A stretch of DNA of 36,903 nt from Cytophagaceae bacterium (GTDB lineage Bacteria > Bacteroidota > Bacteroidia > Cytophagales > Spirosomataceae). Position 1 is the stretch's first letter, and every line of letters starts with the position of its first letter. Below the pieces are notes generated by a model that did no database searches, was not told the origin of the DNA, and worked only from the letters and a program-made list of their open reading frames with translations. The stretch covers positions 1 through 36,903 of the forward strand of contig JAHEAY010000036.1 in NCBI GenBank assembly GCA_024642485.1, in the 5' to 3' direction. The position numbers were made by a program, and so were the translations under genes. Below, piece after piece: positions 8,348-16,202 of this stretch.

Positions 8348-9423
8348 TTAAAATACCTCCAATCTTCTGTTCCATTCACCTTTAACAACGACTGATAGAT
8401 CAATTCAATCACCGCCTCCATGTCACTTTTGGCAATGGTTTCTACGGTTGTGTGCATGTATTTTAATGGGAGAGATATCAAGGCTGATGCGACACCTTCT
8501 GTTGCATAAGCGAAGGAATCCGTATCAGTACCTGTAGAACGGGAAACGGCTTGACGTTGGAAATCAATGCTGTGTTCTTTGGCAACATCGATGATGAAAT
8601 CACGCACATTGTTTTGTACGGCTGGGCCATAGCAAATTACCGGTCCTTTTCCACATGACATGTCACCTTGGGTTTTCTTGTTGTACATGGGCGACTGCGT
8701 ATCATGCGTCACATCCGTAATAAATGCCAAATCCGGTTTTAATCGGCGAACAATCATTTCAGCACCGCGTAATCCAATCTCTTCCTGTACCGAGTTTACC
8801 ACATATAATGTGAAAGGTAATTGAATGTTATTCTCTTTCAATTTGCGAGCTACTTGCGCGATCATGTAGCCTCCGATGCGGTTGTCTAAAGCACGGCCAA
8901 CTAAATACTTGTTATTTAATTCAGTTAGACCATCTTCAAATGTAACGACCGTTCCTACATGGATTCCCATTTCTTCTACTTCCTTCTTGTTCGCAGCACC
9001 GCAGTCGATGAATATATCGTCAATCGAAGGAGCTTTGTCTTTGGCTAGATCGCGCACATGGATGGCAGGCCAACCGAAAATTCCTTTTACGACTTTTTCT
9101 TTGGTATGAATATTTGCCCGCATGGAAGGAGCGATTAATGCATCTGATCCCCCGTTTCTGCGAAGAAATAAATATCCGTTGTCATCAATGTAATTGACGA
9201 ACCAAGAAATTTCATCGGCATGTGCCTCAATAACTACTTTATAGGGTTGGCCAGGATTGATAACTCCTACGGCTGTACCATATGTATCGATAATTTTTTC
9301 GTCGATGTAAGGTTTTAGGTAGTCCAACCAAATTTTTTGGCCTGAGGATTCAAAGCCCGTTGGTGAAGCATTGTTTAAATAACTATATAAGAATTCGTTA
9401 GCTGTTGTTGGCATATTAATCAT
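8344..9423 (-). CDS. M42-family metallo-aminopeptidase (glutamyl/tetrahedral aminopeptidase type)
   Basis: This 359-residue cytoplasmic zinc peptidase shows the co-catalytic metal ligands and catalytic acids of the M42 family: IEAHADEISWFV (His, Asp), GRALDNRIGGYM (bridging Asp), SVQEEIGLRGAE (catalytic Glu pair), AFITDVTHDT (Asp) and KYMHTTVETI (His). Such enzymes assemble into large oligomers that trim short peptides. The start is ambiguous between the ATG at 9423 and a second ATG three codons downstream; nothing conserved lies between them. The stop (TAG) abuts the inverted end of the repeat element. It converges on the S9 peptidase gene and diverges from pfkA. Confidence 0.93.
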   Translation of the reverse strand: MINMPTTANEFLYSYLNNASPTGFESSGQKIWLDYLKPYIDEKIIDTYGTAVGVINPGQPYKVVIEAHADEISWFVNYIDDNGYLFLRRNGGSDALIAPSMRANIHTKEKVVKGIFGWPAIHVRDLAKDKAPSIDDIFIDCGAANKKEVEEMGIHVGTVVTFEDGLTELNNKYLVGRALDNRIGGYMIAQVARKLKENNIQLPFTLYVVNSVQEEIGLRGAEMIVRRLKPDLAFITDVTHDTQSPMYNKKTQGDMSCGKGPVICYGPAVQNNVRDFIIDVAKEHSIDFQRQAVSRSTGTDTDSFAYATEGVASALISLPLKYMHTTVETIAKSDMEAVIELIYQSLLKVNGTEDWRYFN

Positions 9424-9520
9424 TTTTTAATTCCTGCAAATTACAAAACTTTATAGATGAATTTTATAAAAAATCGATTCAAAATCTAGGCTATTTTTAT
9501 GGATTAAACGATTAAAATCG

Positions 9521-9528
9521 TATTTTTG
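9521..9528 (+). promoter_or_regulatory. pfkA promoter -7 box
   Basis: TATTTTTG is an exact match to TAnnTTTG, 38 nt before the pfkA ATG. The -33 region is only T-rich, without a clean TTTG at the expected spacing. A small palindrome CATG-GTAA-CATG (9539-9550) lies in the predicted leader. Confidence 0.6.
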
Positions 9529-9566
9529 GTAGATTTTCATGGTAACATGTATTTAAAAATAGTTTG

Positions 9567-10541
9567 ATGAAGAAAATAGCTGTATTTACCTCAGGTGGTG
9601 ACGCTCCCGGAATGAATGCGTGTATTCGTGCGATTGTGCGGGGTGCTGCTTATCATGGAGTAGAAGTTTATGGAATTATTCGTGGGTATAATGGAATGAT
9701 CAAAGGGGATATTATCCCGTTGAATTCACAATCTGTTAGTAACATTATCCAACGTGGGGGTACGATTTTGAAATCGGCTCGTTCAAAAGAATTTATGACG
9801 ACGGAAGGTCGCCAAAAAGCATACGATAAATTGCAAGAGCTTGGTATTGAAGGGCTTGTGGCGATTGGTGGAAATGGTACATTTACAGGAGCGGAGATAT
9901 TCTTTAATGAATTCAAAATTCCTACGGTTGGTGCTCCGGGTACGATTGATAACGATTTATACGGAACTGATTATACAATTGGTTATGATACGGCTGTGAA
10001 CACGGCTTTAGATGCAATTGATAAAATTCGTGATACGGCAGATTCGCATGACCGCGTATTTTTTATTGAAGTAATGGGCCGCGATTCAGGTTACATTGCA
10101 GTTCAATGTGGTATTGCGGGTGGGGCAGAAGCTTTAATGATTCCGGAAAATTTAACACCAGTTGATGAAATTGTTACGATTTTGAATAATGGTTTTGCGA
10201 AACAAAAATCATCTTCCATTGTAGTAGTTGCGGAAGGAGATGAAGAAGGAAATGCTCAAATTGTTGCGAAAAAGATTCGTGAGAAAATGGGTAACAAAAT
10301 TGATATTCGTGTAACGACTTTGGGACATATCCAACGTGGAGGTATTCCTACTGCGCAAGATCGCATTTTGGCATCTCGTTTGGGATTAGGTGCTTTAGAA
10401 GGTTTGTTACGTGGTGAGAAAAATGTGATGGCAGGAGTGATTAATAATCAATTGGTTTACACGCCTTTCCATGATACGATTACGAAAAAGAAACCTGTAT
10501 CTGAGGATCTAATTCGCATGGTGGAAATTTTGTCAACCTAG
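9567..10541 (+). CDS. pfkA: 6-phosphofructokinase
   Basis: This 324-residue enzyme phosphorylates fructose 6-phosphate in glycolysis. Conserved parts are TSGGDAPGMNACIRA (nucleotide-binding), GTIDNDLYGTDYTIGYDTA (catalytic base Asp128), FIEVMGRDSGYIA and LGHIQRGG. The glycine that typically marks ATP rather than pyrophosphate use is kept, but the preceding aspartate of the GGDG motif (Asp103 in E. coli, near Mg-ATP) is Asn103 here (GGNGTF). I chose the ATG at 9567; an in-frame TTG lies one codon upstream. The gene ends in CCTAGG, whose palindrome also supplies the stop of the convergent gene. Confidence 0.96.
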   Translation: MKKIAVFTSGGDAPGMNACIRAIVRGAAYHGVEVYGIIRGYNGMIKGDIIPLNSQSVSNIIQRGGTILKSARSKEFMTTEGRQKAYDKLQELGIEGLVAIGGNGTFTGAEIFFNEFKIPTVGAPGTIDNDLYGTDYTIGYDTAVNTALDAIDKIRDTADSHDRVFFIEVMGRDSGYIAVQCGIAGGAEALMIPENLTPVDEIVTILNNGFAKQKSSSIVVVAEGDEEGNAQIVAKKIREKMGNKIDIRVTTLGHIQRGGIPTAQDRILASRLGLGALEGLLRGEKNVMAGVINNQLVYTPFHDTITKKKPVSEDLIRMVEILST

Positions 10542-11308
10542 GCATATCCCATGATTCGATAAATAACGAATCCAAACAGTTCTCTAACGAGTACAGATAA
10601 TTTATATAGTTCTCGCTCAGAAGGAATAATACATTCAAGGACACCTAATTGGGTGTCCTTTTTCTTGCTATCGACTGCATAAGCAATTGCCTGAATTCCT
10701 TGTTTGTTGAAGCAAGCCATCGATCGACGCATATGATAGGCTGAGGTGATTAATAATACAGGTTGTTTCAATGCCAAAGAATCGAGGATCACTCTACAAT
10801 TTCTTGCATTTTCATAAGTGTTTTTAGCCTGCTTTTCCAGGAGTATTTTGTTGGCAGGTATTCCCATTTCGATTAAAACTCGTTTTACTTGTTCTGTTTC
10901 GTTGCTTTCGTCAATTTTGAGATTACCTATCGATGTGTTACCTCCTGTAATGAGAATTTGGTCAACGATACCATGTTTGTATAATATGGCAGCTTGCATA
11001 AAACGGTCAGCACTTTCACCGATATTGATTCTGTTATGATCCTCTTGTGGTTCACGAATCATTCCACCTCCTAAAATGATTGCCAGGGGATAATGACCTT
11101 TCGCTTGTATTTGAGGAATTTCGTATGCAGAATATAGTGAATTGACTATGAGTGTATTGGAACCTAAAATCAACAGACTAATCAAGAAAAATCCAGCTAT
11201 CGTTTTTATTTTTTGCCTTTTGGTAAATGCAATGAGGCATGCGGATAGAATAATCCAAGTAATTGGTAAAAGTAAAAAATCAATTATTTTAGATAGCGTG
11301 AAAAACAT
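10538..11308 (-). CDS. YdcF/ElyC-like DUF218 membrane protein
   Basis: This 256-residue protein has two N-terminal membrane segments (about 7-27 and 35-57) and then a DUF218 domain: YPLAIILGGGM near residue 75, DQILITGGNTS, NTYENARNCRVIL and LLITSAYHMRRSMACF. The family includes E. coli SanA, ElyC and YdcF, linked to envelope integrity and peptidoglycan precursor metabolism, but the biochemical activity is not settled. The domain should face the periplasm. It is monocistronic, convergent with pfkA (4-nt overlap) and divergent from the TlpA-like gene, whose -7 box begins 3 nt beyond this ATG. Confidence 0.85.
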   Translation of the reverse strand: MFFTLSKIIDFLLLPITWIILSACLIAFTKRQKIKTIAGFFLISLLILGSNTLIVNSLYSAYEIPQIQAKGHYPLAIILGGGMIREPQEDHNRINIGESADRFMQAAILYKHGIVDQILITGGNTSIGNLKIDESNETEQVKRVLIEMGIPANKILLEKQAKNTYENARNCRVILDSLALKQPVLLITSAYHMRRSMACFNKQGIQAIAYAVDSKKKDTQLGVLECIIPSERELYKLSVLVRELFGFVIYRIMGYA

Positions 11309-11310
11309 TG

Positions 11311-11318
11311 TATTTTTG
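11311..11318 (+). promoter_or_regulatory. Promoter -7 box of the TlpA-like gene
   Basis: TATTTTTG, an exact TAnnTTTG match, 33 nt before the ATG at 11351 and only 2 nt away from the start codon of the divergent DUF218 gene. No clear -33 element is visible. Confidence 0.55.
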
Positions 11319-11350
11319 AAATTAAGATTATTAAAATTAGCCTAAATTTT

Positions 11351-12736
11351 ATGAAAGTTCACGTATTCGTATTGCTTCTTTTTGTAGGTTTTTTTAGTGT
11401 TAAGGCACAGAATCCCGCTTTTGAAATCAAAGGTAAAATCAAGGGATTACAAAATACCGAGGTGTATTTGGCTCATTATTTTGGGGCGAGCCAACAAGTT
11501 ATCAAGGACACGGCCCAAGTTGATAGTAGCGGTCGATTTGTTTTTAGCGGTTCAGAAACTTTGGATGAAGGTTTATACCTAGTTTCCTTTAATAAGAATA
11601 AGTATTTTGATTTGGTGATTGGCAATACGAATTTTTCCTTTGAAACGGATACATCAGATGTTGTAGGCCAAATGAAAGTCCAACAAAGTCCTGAGAATGA
11701 AGCTTTCTATGCATTTCAAAAAGATATGACGGCAGCTTATTTAGGCATGCAAGGGAAGCAAAAGCCAGAACAATTACGTACAGAAATGGCTAAAATTCAA
11801 AAGAAATGGATACTAGATCACTCGAAATTATTTGTGTCTAAATTGATTCAGGCTAGTTTAGAGCCAGAAATTCCAGCTTATTCAAAGCCGGTGAAAACTT
11901 CAAAAGATAGCAGTGAGTTGTTTAAATTTCAGTTCACTTATTATAAAAAGCATTATTTTGACAATGTAGATTTGAACGATGAGCGATTCATCAGAACGCC
12001 ATTTTTACAAAAGAAAATTGATAAGTATTTTGAAGATTTGGTTGTTCAAGAATCGGATTCAATTTCAAAAGATGCTGATCGATTATTAGCTGGGATTAAA
12101 AATCAAGCCATGCGGAAGTATGTCGTATATAAAATTGCTAGTACCTATGAAAATCACAATGTCGTGGGGACGGATGGTGCTTTTGTTCATTTAGCTGAGA
12201 AATATTACATAGGGGAGCCTCAAATGTGGGACACCACCACGATTCGCAAAATGAAAGAACGTATTGCGATTATTAAACCGTTGTTAATTGGAAAGCGTAT
12301 TCCTGAAATGTTTTTAACGGATCCATCAGGTAAATTATTGACAACGGCTTCTATTCAAGCGAATTATACTATTTTATTCATTTACGACCCAGATTGCAGC
12401 CATTGTAAGGAAGAAACGCCAAAACTCTTAAAGCAAGACGCCTTTTTTAAATCGAAAAATATTGCTGTTTTAGCAGCTTGCTTGGTACGCGATAAAGTGA
12501 TGTGGAAGAAATTTATCGAAGAGTTTAAGATCCAAAACTGGAAGAATGGTATCGATATCCATATCAACGCGAAAACGGGGAAGGAAGAATACTACACGGA
12601 TTTTCAAAAGACCTTTGATGCCTATGCCACTCCGGTGGTCTATATTTTAGATAAATCAAAAAATATTATTGGGAAACGAATTCCCGTGGATAAGATTCAA
12701 GACTTCTTGAAATTTTATGAAAGCAAACGCAAATAA
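11351..12736 (+). CDS. TlpA/ResA-like exported thiol-disulfide oxidoreductase with DUF4369 domain
   Basis: This 461-residue protein has a signal peptide (MKVHVFVLLLFVGFFSVKAQ). A DUF4369 domain follows at about 22-110 (FEIKGKIKGLQNTEVYLAHY, then DSSGRFVFSG). A mostly helical middle region leads to a thioredoxin-fold domain from about residue 320 with the redox motif Cys349-Ser-His-Cys352 (YDPDCSHCKEETP) and the cis-proline region near DAYATPVVYILD. Bacteroidota carry many such proteins, which reduce or rearrange disulfides in the periplasm; the partner protein is unknown. It converges on the RlpA-like gene with abutting stop codons (TAATTA). Confidence 0.88.
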   Translation: MKVHVFVLLLFVGFFSVKAQNPAFEIKGKIKGLQNTEVYLAHYFGASQQVIKDTAQVDSSGRFVFSGSETLDEGLYLVSFNKNKYFDLVIGNTNFSFETDTSDVVGQMKVQQSPENEAFYAFQKDMTAAYLGMQGKQKPEQLRTEMAKIQKKWILDHSKLFVSKLIQASLEPEIPAYSKPVKTSKDSSELFKFQFTYYKKHYFDNVDLNDERFIRTPFLQKKIDKYFEDLVVQESDSISKDADRLLAGIKNQAMRKYVVYKIASTYENHNVVGTDGAFVHLAEKYYIGEPQMWDTTTIRKMKERIAIIKPLLIGKRIPEMFLTDPSGKLLTTASIQANYTILFIYDPDCSHCKEETPKLLKQDAFFKSKNIAVLAACLVRDKVMWKKFIEEFKIQNWKNGIDIHINAKTGKEEYYTDFQKTFDAYATPVVYILDKSKNIIGKRIPVDKIQDFLKFYESKRK

Positions 12737-13291
12737 TTAGCGCTGAATTTTCATTTTACTTTTGGGCTTTTTACCTTTTTTCAAGTAGCGTTTGTTTCGA
12801 ATACGTTTCTTGTAACGGTATTTTTTCTTGTATTTGAGTCGCGTCTTCTGATAGAATTTTTTACTGAACTTAGGTGTCGTCTCTAGTTCTAATTGGTGGT
12901 AGGGGATGAGCATTAGCTCATTTTCAAATCCAATAATTTTTATTTTAACTTTCGCTAAGCCTACTTTTCGCAGGTTAATTTTCTTTGCTGCCGCTTCAGT
13001 CAAATCGATGATTCGTCCTCGTTTATAAGGACCTCGATCATTGATTCGCACCACAACACTTTGTTTATTGTAGATATTGGTTACTTCAACAAGCGTATTG
13101 AATGGAAATATTCGATGAGCGGCTGTATATTCTGTTTTACGAAGTAATTCTTGGTTGGCCGTTCTCTTGTTGTAGAACGATTTGGAATAGAAGGATGCGA
13201 TGCCATAGCTTTCATCACCAAGTTCCTGAGTATACCCACGAAATGGGCTCAGGGAGGCGATTAAAAGGATTATGACAAGGATTCTACGCAT
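12737..13291 (-). CDS. rlpA: RlpA-like septal ring lytic transglycosylase with basic C-terminal tail
   Basis: This 184-residue protein has a signal peptide (about 1-22) and one double-psi beta-barrel (about 28-120). The residues matching the RlpA catalytic set are present: Glu48 in TANQE, His59 in YTAAHR and Asp85 in RINDRGPY. RlpA proteins cut denuded glycan strands at the division site. Unlike E. coli RlpA there is no SPOR domain. Instead residues about 135-184 are a lysine/arginine/tyrosine-rich tail (KKYRYKKRIRNKRYLKKGKK), which may bind anionic wall or nucleic acid; that is inference. No lipobox is evident. The gene is monocistronic. Confidence 0.88.
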   Translation of the reverse strand: MRRILVIILLIASLSPFRGYTQELGDESYGIASFYSKSFYNKRTANQELLRKTEYTAAHRIFPFNTLVEVTNIYNKQSVVVRINDRGPYKRGRIIDLTEAAAKKINLRKVGLAKVKIKIIGFENELMLIPYHQLELETTPKFSKKFYQKTRLKYKKKYRYKKRIRNKRYLKKGKKPKSKMKIQR

Positions 13292-13403
13292 GCGTATTGA
13301 GCTAATTTCCCTTCAAAGTTTGACTTTTATTGTGGGAATTAAAAATATTGTTAAAATAATGCAATAAATTCTTGCTGTAAGGACTGAAAAAGCATTCAAT
13401 ATG

Positions 13404-13434
13404 TTTGAGTGAATAAGAAATAATAGTAGATTTA
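13404..13434 (+). promoter_or_regulatory. Promoter of the PUR-domain gene
   Basis: TTTG at 13404-13407, exactly 19 nt, then TAGATTTA at 13427-13434 (one mismatch to TAnnTTTG). Predicted transcription start is near 13439, 25 nt before the GTG start codon. Confidence 0.6.
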
Positions 13435-13463
13435 CACATTGTCAAACCAAATTTACATTTACA

Positions 13464-13781
13464 GTGGAAGAAAGAGATAGAGAAGAATTGTTTTCAAAAC
13501 GAATCCGTGCAGGTAAAAGAACTTATTTTTTCGATGTAAAATCTACCCGCTCACAAGATTATTACATTACCATTACTGAAAGCCGTCGCCATCAAAAAGA
13601 AGATGGTTTTGTTTACGAAAAACACAAAATGTTTCTTTATAAAGAAGATTTTGACAAGTTTGTCGAAGGTTTAAATGAAGCTGTTAATCATGTTAAAACA
13701 GAATTAATGCCCGATGTAGATTTTGCCCAATTTAATCGTGATGAAGATGAATTCGGTGGAACTGATCTTAAATGGGAATAA
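13464..13781 (+). CDS. PUR-family nucleic-acid-binding protein (DUF3276)
   Basis: This 105-residue protein starts at GTG; upstream in-frame ATGs are blocked by stops. The sequence ELFSKRIRAGKRTYFFDVK, then YYITITESRR and KMFLYKEDFDKFVEGL, is the PUR repeat fold typical of DUF3276. The family is widespread in Bacteroidota and includes Borrelia BpuR, a DNA/RNA-binding regulator. The tail is acidic (DVDFAQFNRDEDEFGG). It likely binds single-stranded nucleic acid in the cytoplasm; targets are unknown. It has its own promoter and a strong terminator. Confidence 0.88.
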   Translation: MEERDREELFSKRIRAGKRTYFFDVKSTRSQDYYITITESRRHQKEDGFVYEKHKMFLYKEDFDKFVEGLNEAVNHVKTELMPDVDFAQFNRDEDEFGGTDLKWE

Positions 13782-13799
13782 GATATTAGATTATTTTTC

Positions 13800-13829
13800 A
13801 AAAGCCTCTGAGAAATCGGAGGCTTTTTT
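13800..13829 (+). terminator. Intrinsic terminator after the PUR-domain gene
   Basis: Stem AAAAGCCTC/GAGGCTTTT (13800-13808 with 13819-13827), 10-nt loop, then Ts to 13829. Its T-rich tail lies where the -33 region of the ychF promoter should be. Confidence 0.9.
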
Positions 13830-13841
13830 CATTTTTAGCCG

Positions 13842-13849
13842 TATTTTTG
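13842..13849 (+). promoter_or_regulatory. ychF promoter -7 box
   Basis: TATTTTTG, an exact TAnnTTTG match, 19 nt before the ychF ATG. That predicts a leader of about 15 nt. The -33 position coincides with the T-tract of the preceding terminator. Confidence 0.6.
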
Positions 13850-13868
13850 CAGCTTATTAAAATGATAT

Positions 13869-14972
13869 ATGGGATTAACTTGTGGAATTGTTGGCTTACC
13901 CAACGTAGGAAAATCAACTTTATTTAGTGCAATATCTTCGAACAAAGCTGAAGCGGCCAACTACCCGTTCTGTACGATCGAGCCTAATGTGGGTATCGTT
14001 ACGGTTCCAGATGACCGATTAAATGTATTAGCTGAGTTCGTTAAGCCAAATCGTATTTTACCTACCGTGATTGAATTTACAGATATCGCTGGGTTGGTTA
14101 AAGGTGCTTCTCAAGGTGCTGGTCTTGGCAATAAATTCTTAGCGAATATTCGCGAAGTGGACGCAATCATTCACGTAGTTCGTTGTTTCGAAGATGAAAA
14201 TATCATTCACGTGGAAGGCCGCGTTAATCCAATTTCTGATAAGGAAATTATCGACATGGAATTGCAATTGAAAGATTTGGAATCAATCGATAAGAAAATT
14301 CAAAAAACAGAACGTGCTGCCAAAAATGGCGATGCCAAAGCGAAACAAGAATTCGCGGCTTTGCAGCAGTTTAAGGCAACTTTGGAAGAAGGGAAATCTG
14401 CGCGTACCGTTGTGATGGATGCGGATTTACGTGAAGTAGCCATCGGTGATTTATGTTTATTGACGGACAAGCCGGTGATTTATGTAGCCAATGTAGATGA
14501 AGCTTCTTTGACTAAAGGAGGTAATGAGTTTGTTGACGCTTTACGTGCGAATGTAGCTGTAGAACAAGCTGAAGTTATCGTTGTTTGTGCAGCTTTGGAA
14601 GCACAAATTTCTGAAATCGAAGATGTAGAGGAGCGTCAAATGTTCCTAGATGAATACGGATTAACTGAATCAGGTTTAAGTAAATTAATTCGTAGTTCTT
14701 ATGCCTTGCTTAATTTGATTACCTACTTTACAGCAGGTGTTCAAGAAGTTCGTGCATGGACAATTCAAAAGGGATGGAAAGCTCCACAAGCGGCTGGGGT
14801 GATTCATACCGATTTTGAGCGTGGATTTATCCGGGCTGAGGTGATTAAATTTGCCGACTACCAAACCTATAAAAGCGAAGCGGCTTGCAAAGAAGCTGGT
14901 AAACTAAGTGTAGAAGGAAAAGATTACATCGTTCATGATGGTGACATCATGCATTTTCGATTCAATGTTTAA
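13869..14972 (+). CDS. ychF: Redox-regulated ATPase YchF
   Basis: This 367-residue Obg-family P-loop ATPase is of standard length. G1 is GLPNVGKSTLF (residues 8-18) and G3 is DIAGLVKGASQGAGLGNKFL. The G4 position reads NVDE instead of NKxD, the change that gives YchF/OLA1 its ATP preference. A coiled-coil insertion lies around 130-170 and a TGS domain from about residue 280 (NLITYFTAGVQEVRAWTI). YchF binds ribosomes and is implicated in oxidative-stress responses and start-codon selection. It ends in TTAA, which overlaps the stop codon of the opposing T9SS gene. Confidence 0.97.
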   Translation: MGLTCGIVGLPNVGKSTLFSAISSNKAEAANYPFCTIEPNVGIVTVPDDRLNVLAEFVKPNRILPTVIEFTDIAGLVKGASQGAGLGNKFLANIREVDAIIHVVRCFEDENIIHVEGRVNPISDKEIIDMELQLKDLESIDKKIQKTERAAKNGDAKAKQEFAALQQFKATLEEGKSARTVVMDADLREVAIGDLCLLTDKPVIYVANVDEASLTKGGNEFVDALRANVAVEQAEVIVVCAALEAQISEIEDVEERQMFLDEYGLTESGLSKLIRSSYALLNLITYFTAGVQEVRAWTIQKGWKAPQAAGVIHTDFERGFIRAEVIKFADYQTYKSEAACKEAGKLSVEGKDYIVHDGDIMHFRFNV

Positions 14973-16201
14973 TTGATCGAGCTAACTTTTTGGTAACCGA
15001 TCAATTCATCGTATCGCTTGCCAGGTTTGCGTAGATATACAAAGATTTCATAACTATTTTCGGTTTGAGCATAATTCCCTTCTAAGTAATTGGAAGGGTT
15101 TTTTGTTTCAAAGCGGTAATTGTAAATTCCTTGTTTCAACTGAATACTCGCCTCATATGTCCCCGTGTTTGCATGATAATGCATTTCATTTTCAGCTGTT
15201 TTCTGAAATTGATTAAATGCTCCACACACATAAATGGGTTCAGCTTGTTGGCTTGATTTTAAGCGAAAAGTACATGTCACATAATCTGCAAAAAGCGGAT
15301 TACTTGAATTTTCATAGTTCTCAATCACATAAGCGCCATTGTTATCATTTCGCTGCACATAGGCATAATTCCCCTGTGGCGTTTCGAGAAGCGTAAACAA
15401 TCGAGTTTCATTTTCTCTCACATCCCAATGATCGATGTAACTTAATTTTTGCTGTGTACTTCGAAGGTCAACTAATCGATATTCGTTTCCACCAGCGATG
15501 GCTGGCTCATTTTCATAGGTAGGGAAACTAATGCTTTGTTCCATCGGATTAATGATTCCCGTTGGCATTTTAGGTAATTGATTCCGAATTATTTCATTTT
15601 GCTTTACATAGATTTTTAGATCCTCCGCCGTATTGAGCATGAGTCCGCTTGGGTATTTTAGTTTTATGTCTAGGTTTTGATGGGAGCTTCGTAAGGCATT
15701 GCTCCGACCAAATCGAACCTGGGTCGCAACGGTCAATTCCTGTGAATATACACAATAGCGCTGCGTGAGGATCGTGTCCCTTTTGGCCCGATTATACAGC
15801 ATGACTACATAATTGCCTGCAAGCTTTACACGTGGTAAGGCTATTTGATAATGCCGATAAGGTACTTTGGTACCCATGGACGCTTGAGAATCACGGACTG
15901 GGATATCATTGAAATCCTGAAGAAACTCAATGTCGGAAAGGGGAGAAGCTGTCCAATCCGACTGGCAATGAATCACACGCATATAGAGCGAATTACGATT
16001 CTGCAGGGATAAGTCATCAAAGGTTAGATAATTCCCTTGAGCGCTAATGTCAAAACTTGGCTGTGCCTGAATGAGTTCATGCGGAACTAACTGACTTAGG
16101 TATACACTCTTAATTTTCGGATCAACAATTCGATTTTGTAATTGCCCGATTGCATTGAATTGAATTGAAATCAATAAAACGATGAATAGGGCACCTCGCA
16201 T
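14969..16201 (-). CDS. Type IX secretion system plug-domain protein (DUF5103)
   Basis: This 410-residue exported protein has an N-terminal signal peptide (FIVLLISIQFNAIGQ). The body matches DUF5103 by pattern: the start RIVDPKIKSVYLSQLVP, then GNYLTFDDLSLQNRNSLYMR, HCQSDWTASPLSDIEFLQDF and the C-terminal GIYNYRFETKNPSNYLEGNY with ENSYEIFVYLRKPGKRYDELIG. DUF5103 corresponds to the plug protein that seals the SprA translocon of the type IX secretion system. It starts 1 nt after the ABC-F stop, so the two are one transcription unit. The presence of a T9SS component supports a Bacteroidota host. Confidence 0.82.
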   Translation of the reverse strand: MRGALFIVLLISIQFNAIGQLQNRIVDPKIKSVYLSQLVPHELIQAQPSFDISAQGNYLTFDDLSLQNRNSLYMRVIHCQSDWTASPLSDIEFLQDFNDIPVRDSQASMGTKVPYRHYQIALPRVKLAGNYVVMLYNRAKRDTILTQRYCVYSQELTVATQVRFGRSNALRSSHQNLDIKLKYPSGLMLNTAEDLKIYVKQNEIIRNQLPKMPTGIINPMEQSISFPTYENEPAIAGGNEYRLVDLRSTQQKLSYIDHWDVRENETRLFTLLETPQGNYAYVQRNDNNGAYVIENYENSSNPLFADYVTCTFRLKSSQQAEPIYVCGAFNQFQKTAENEMHYHANTGTYEASIQLKQGIYNYRFETKNPSNYLEGNYAQTENSYEIFVYLRKPGKRYDELIGYQKVSSIN

Positions 16202-16202
16202 A

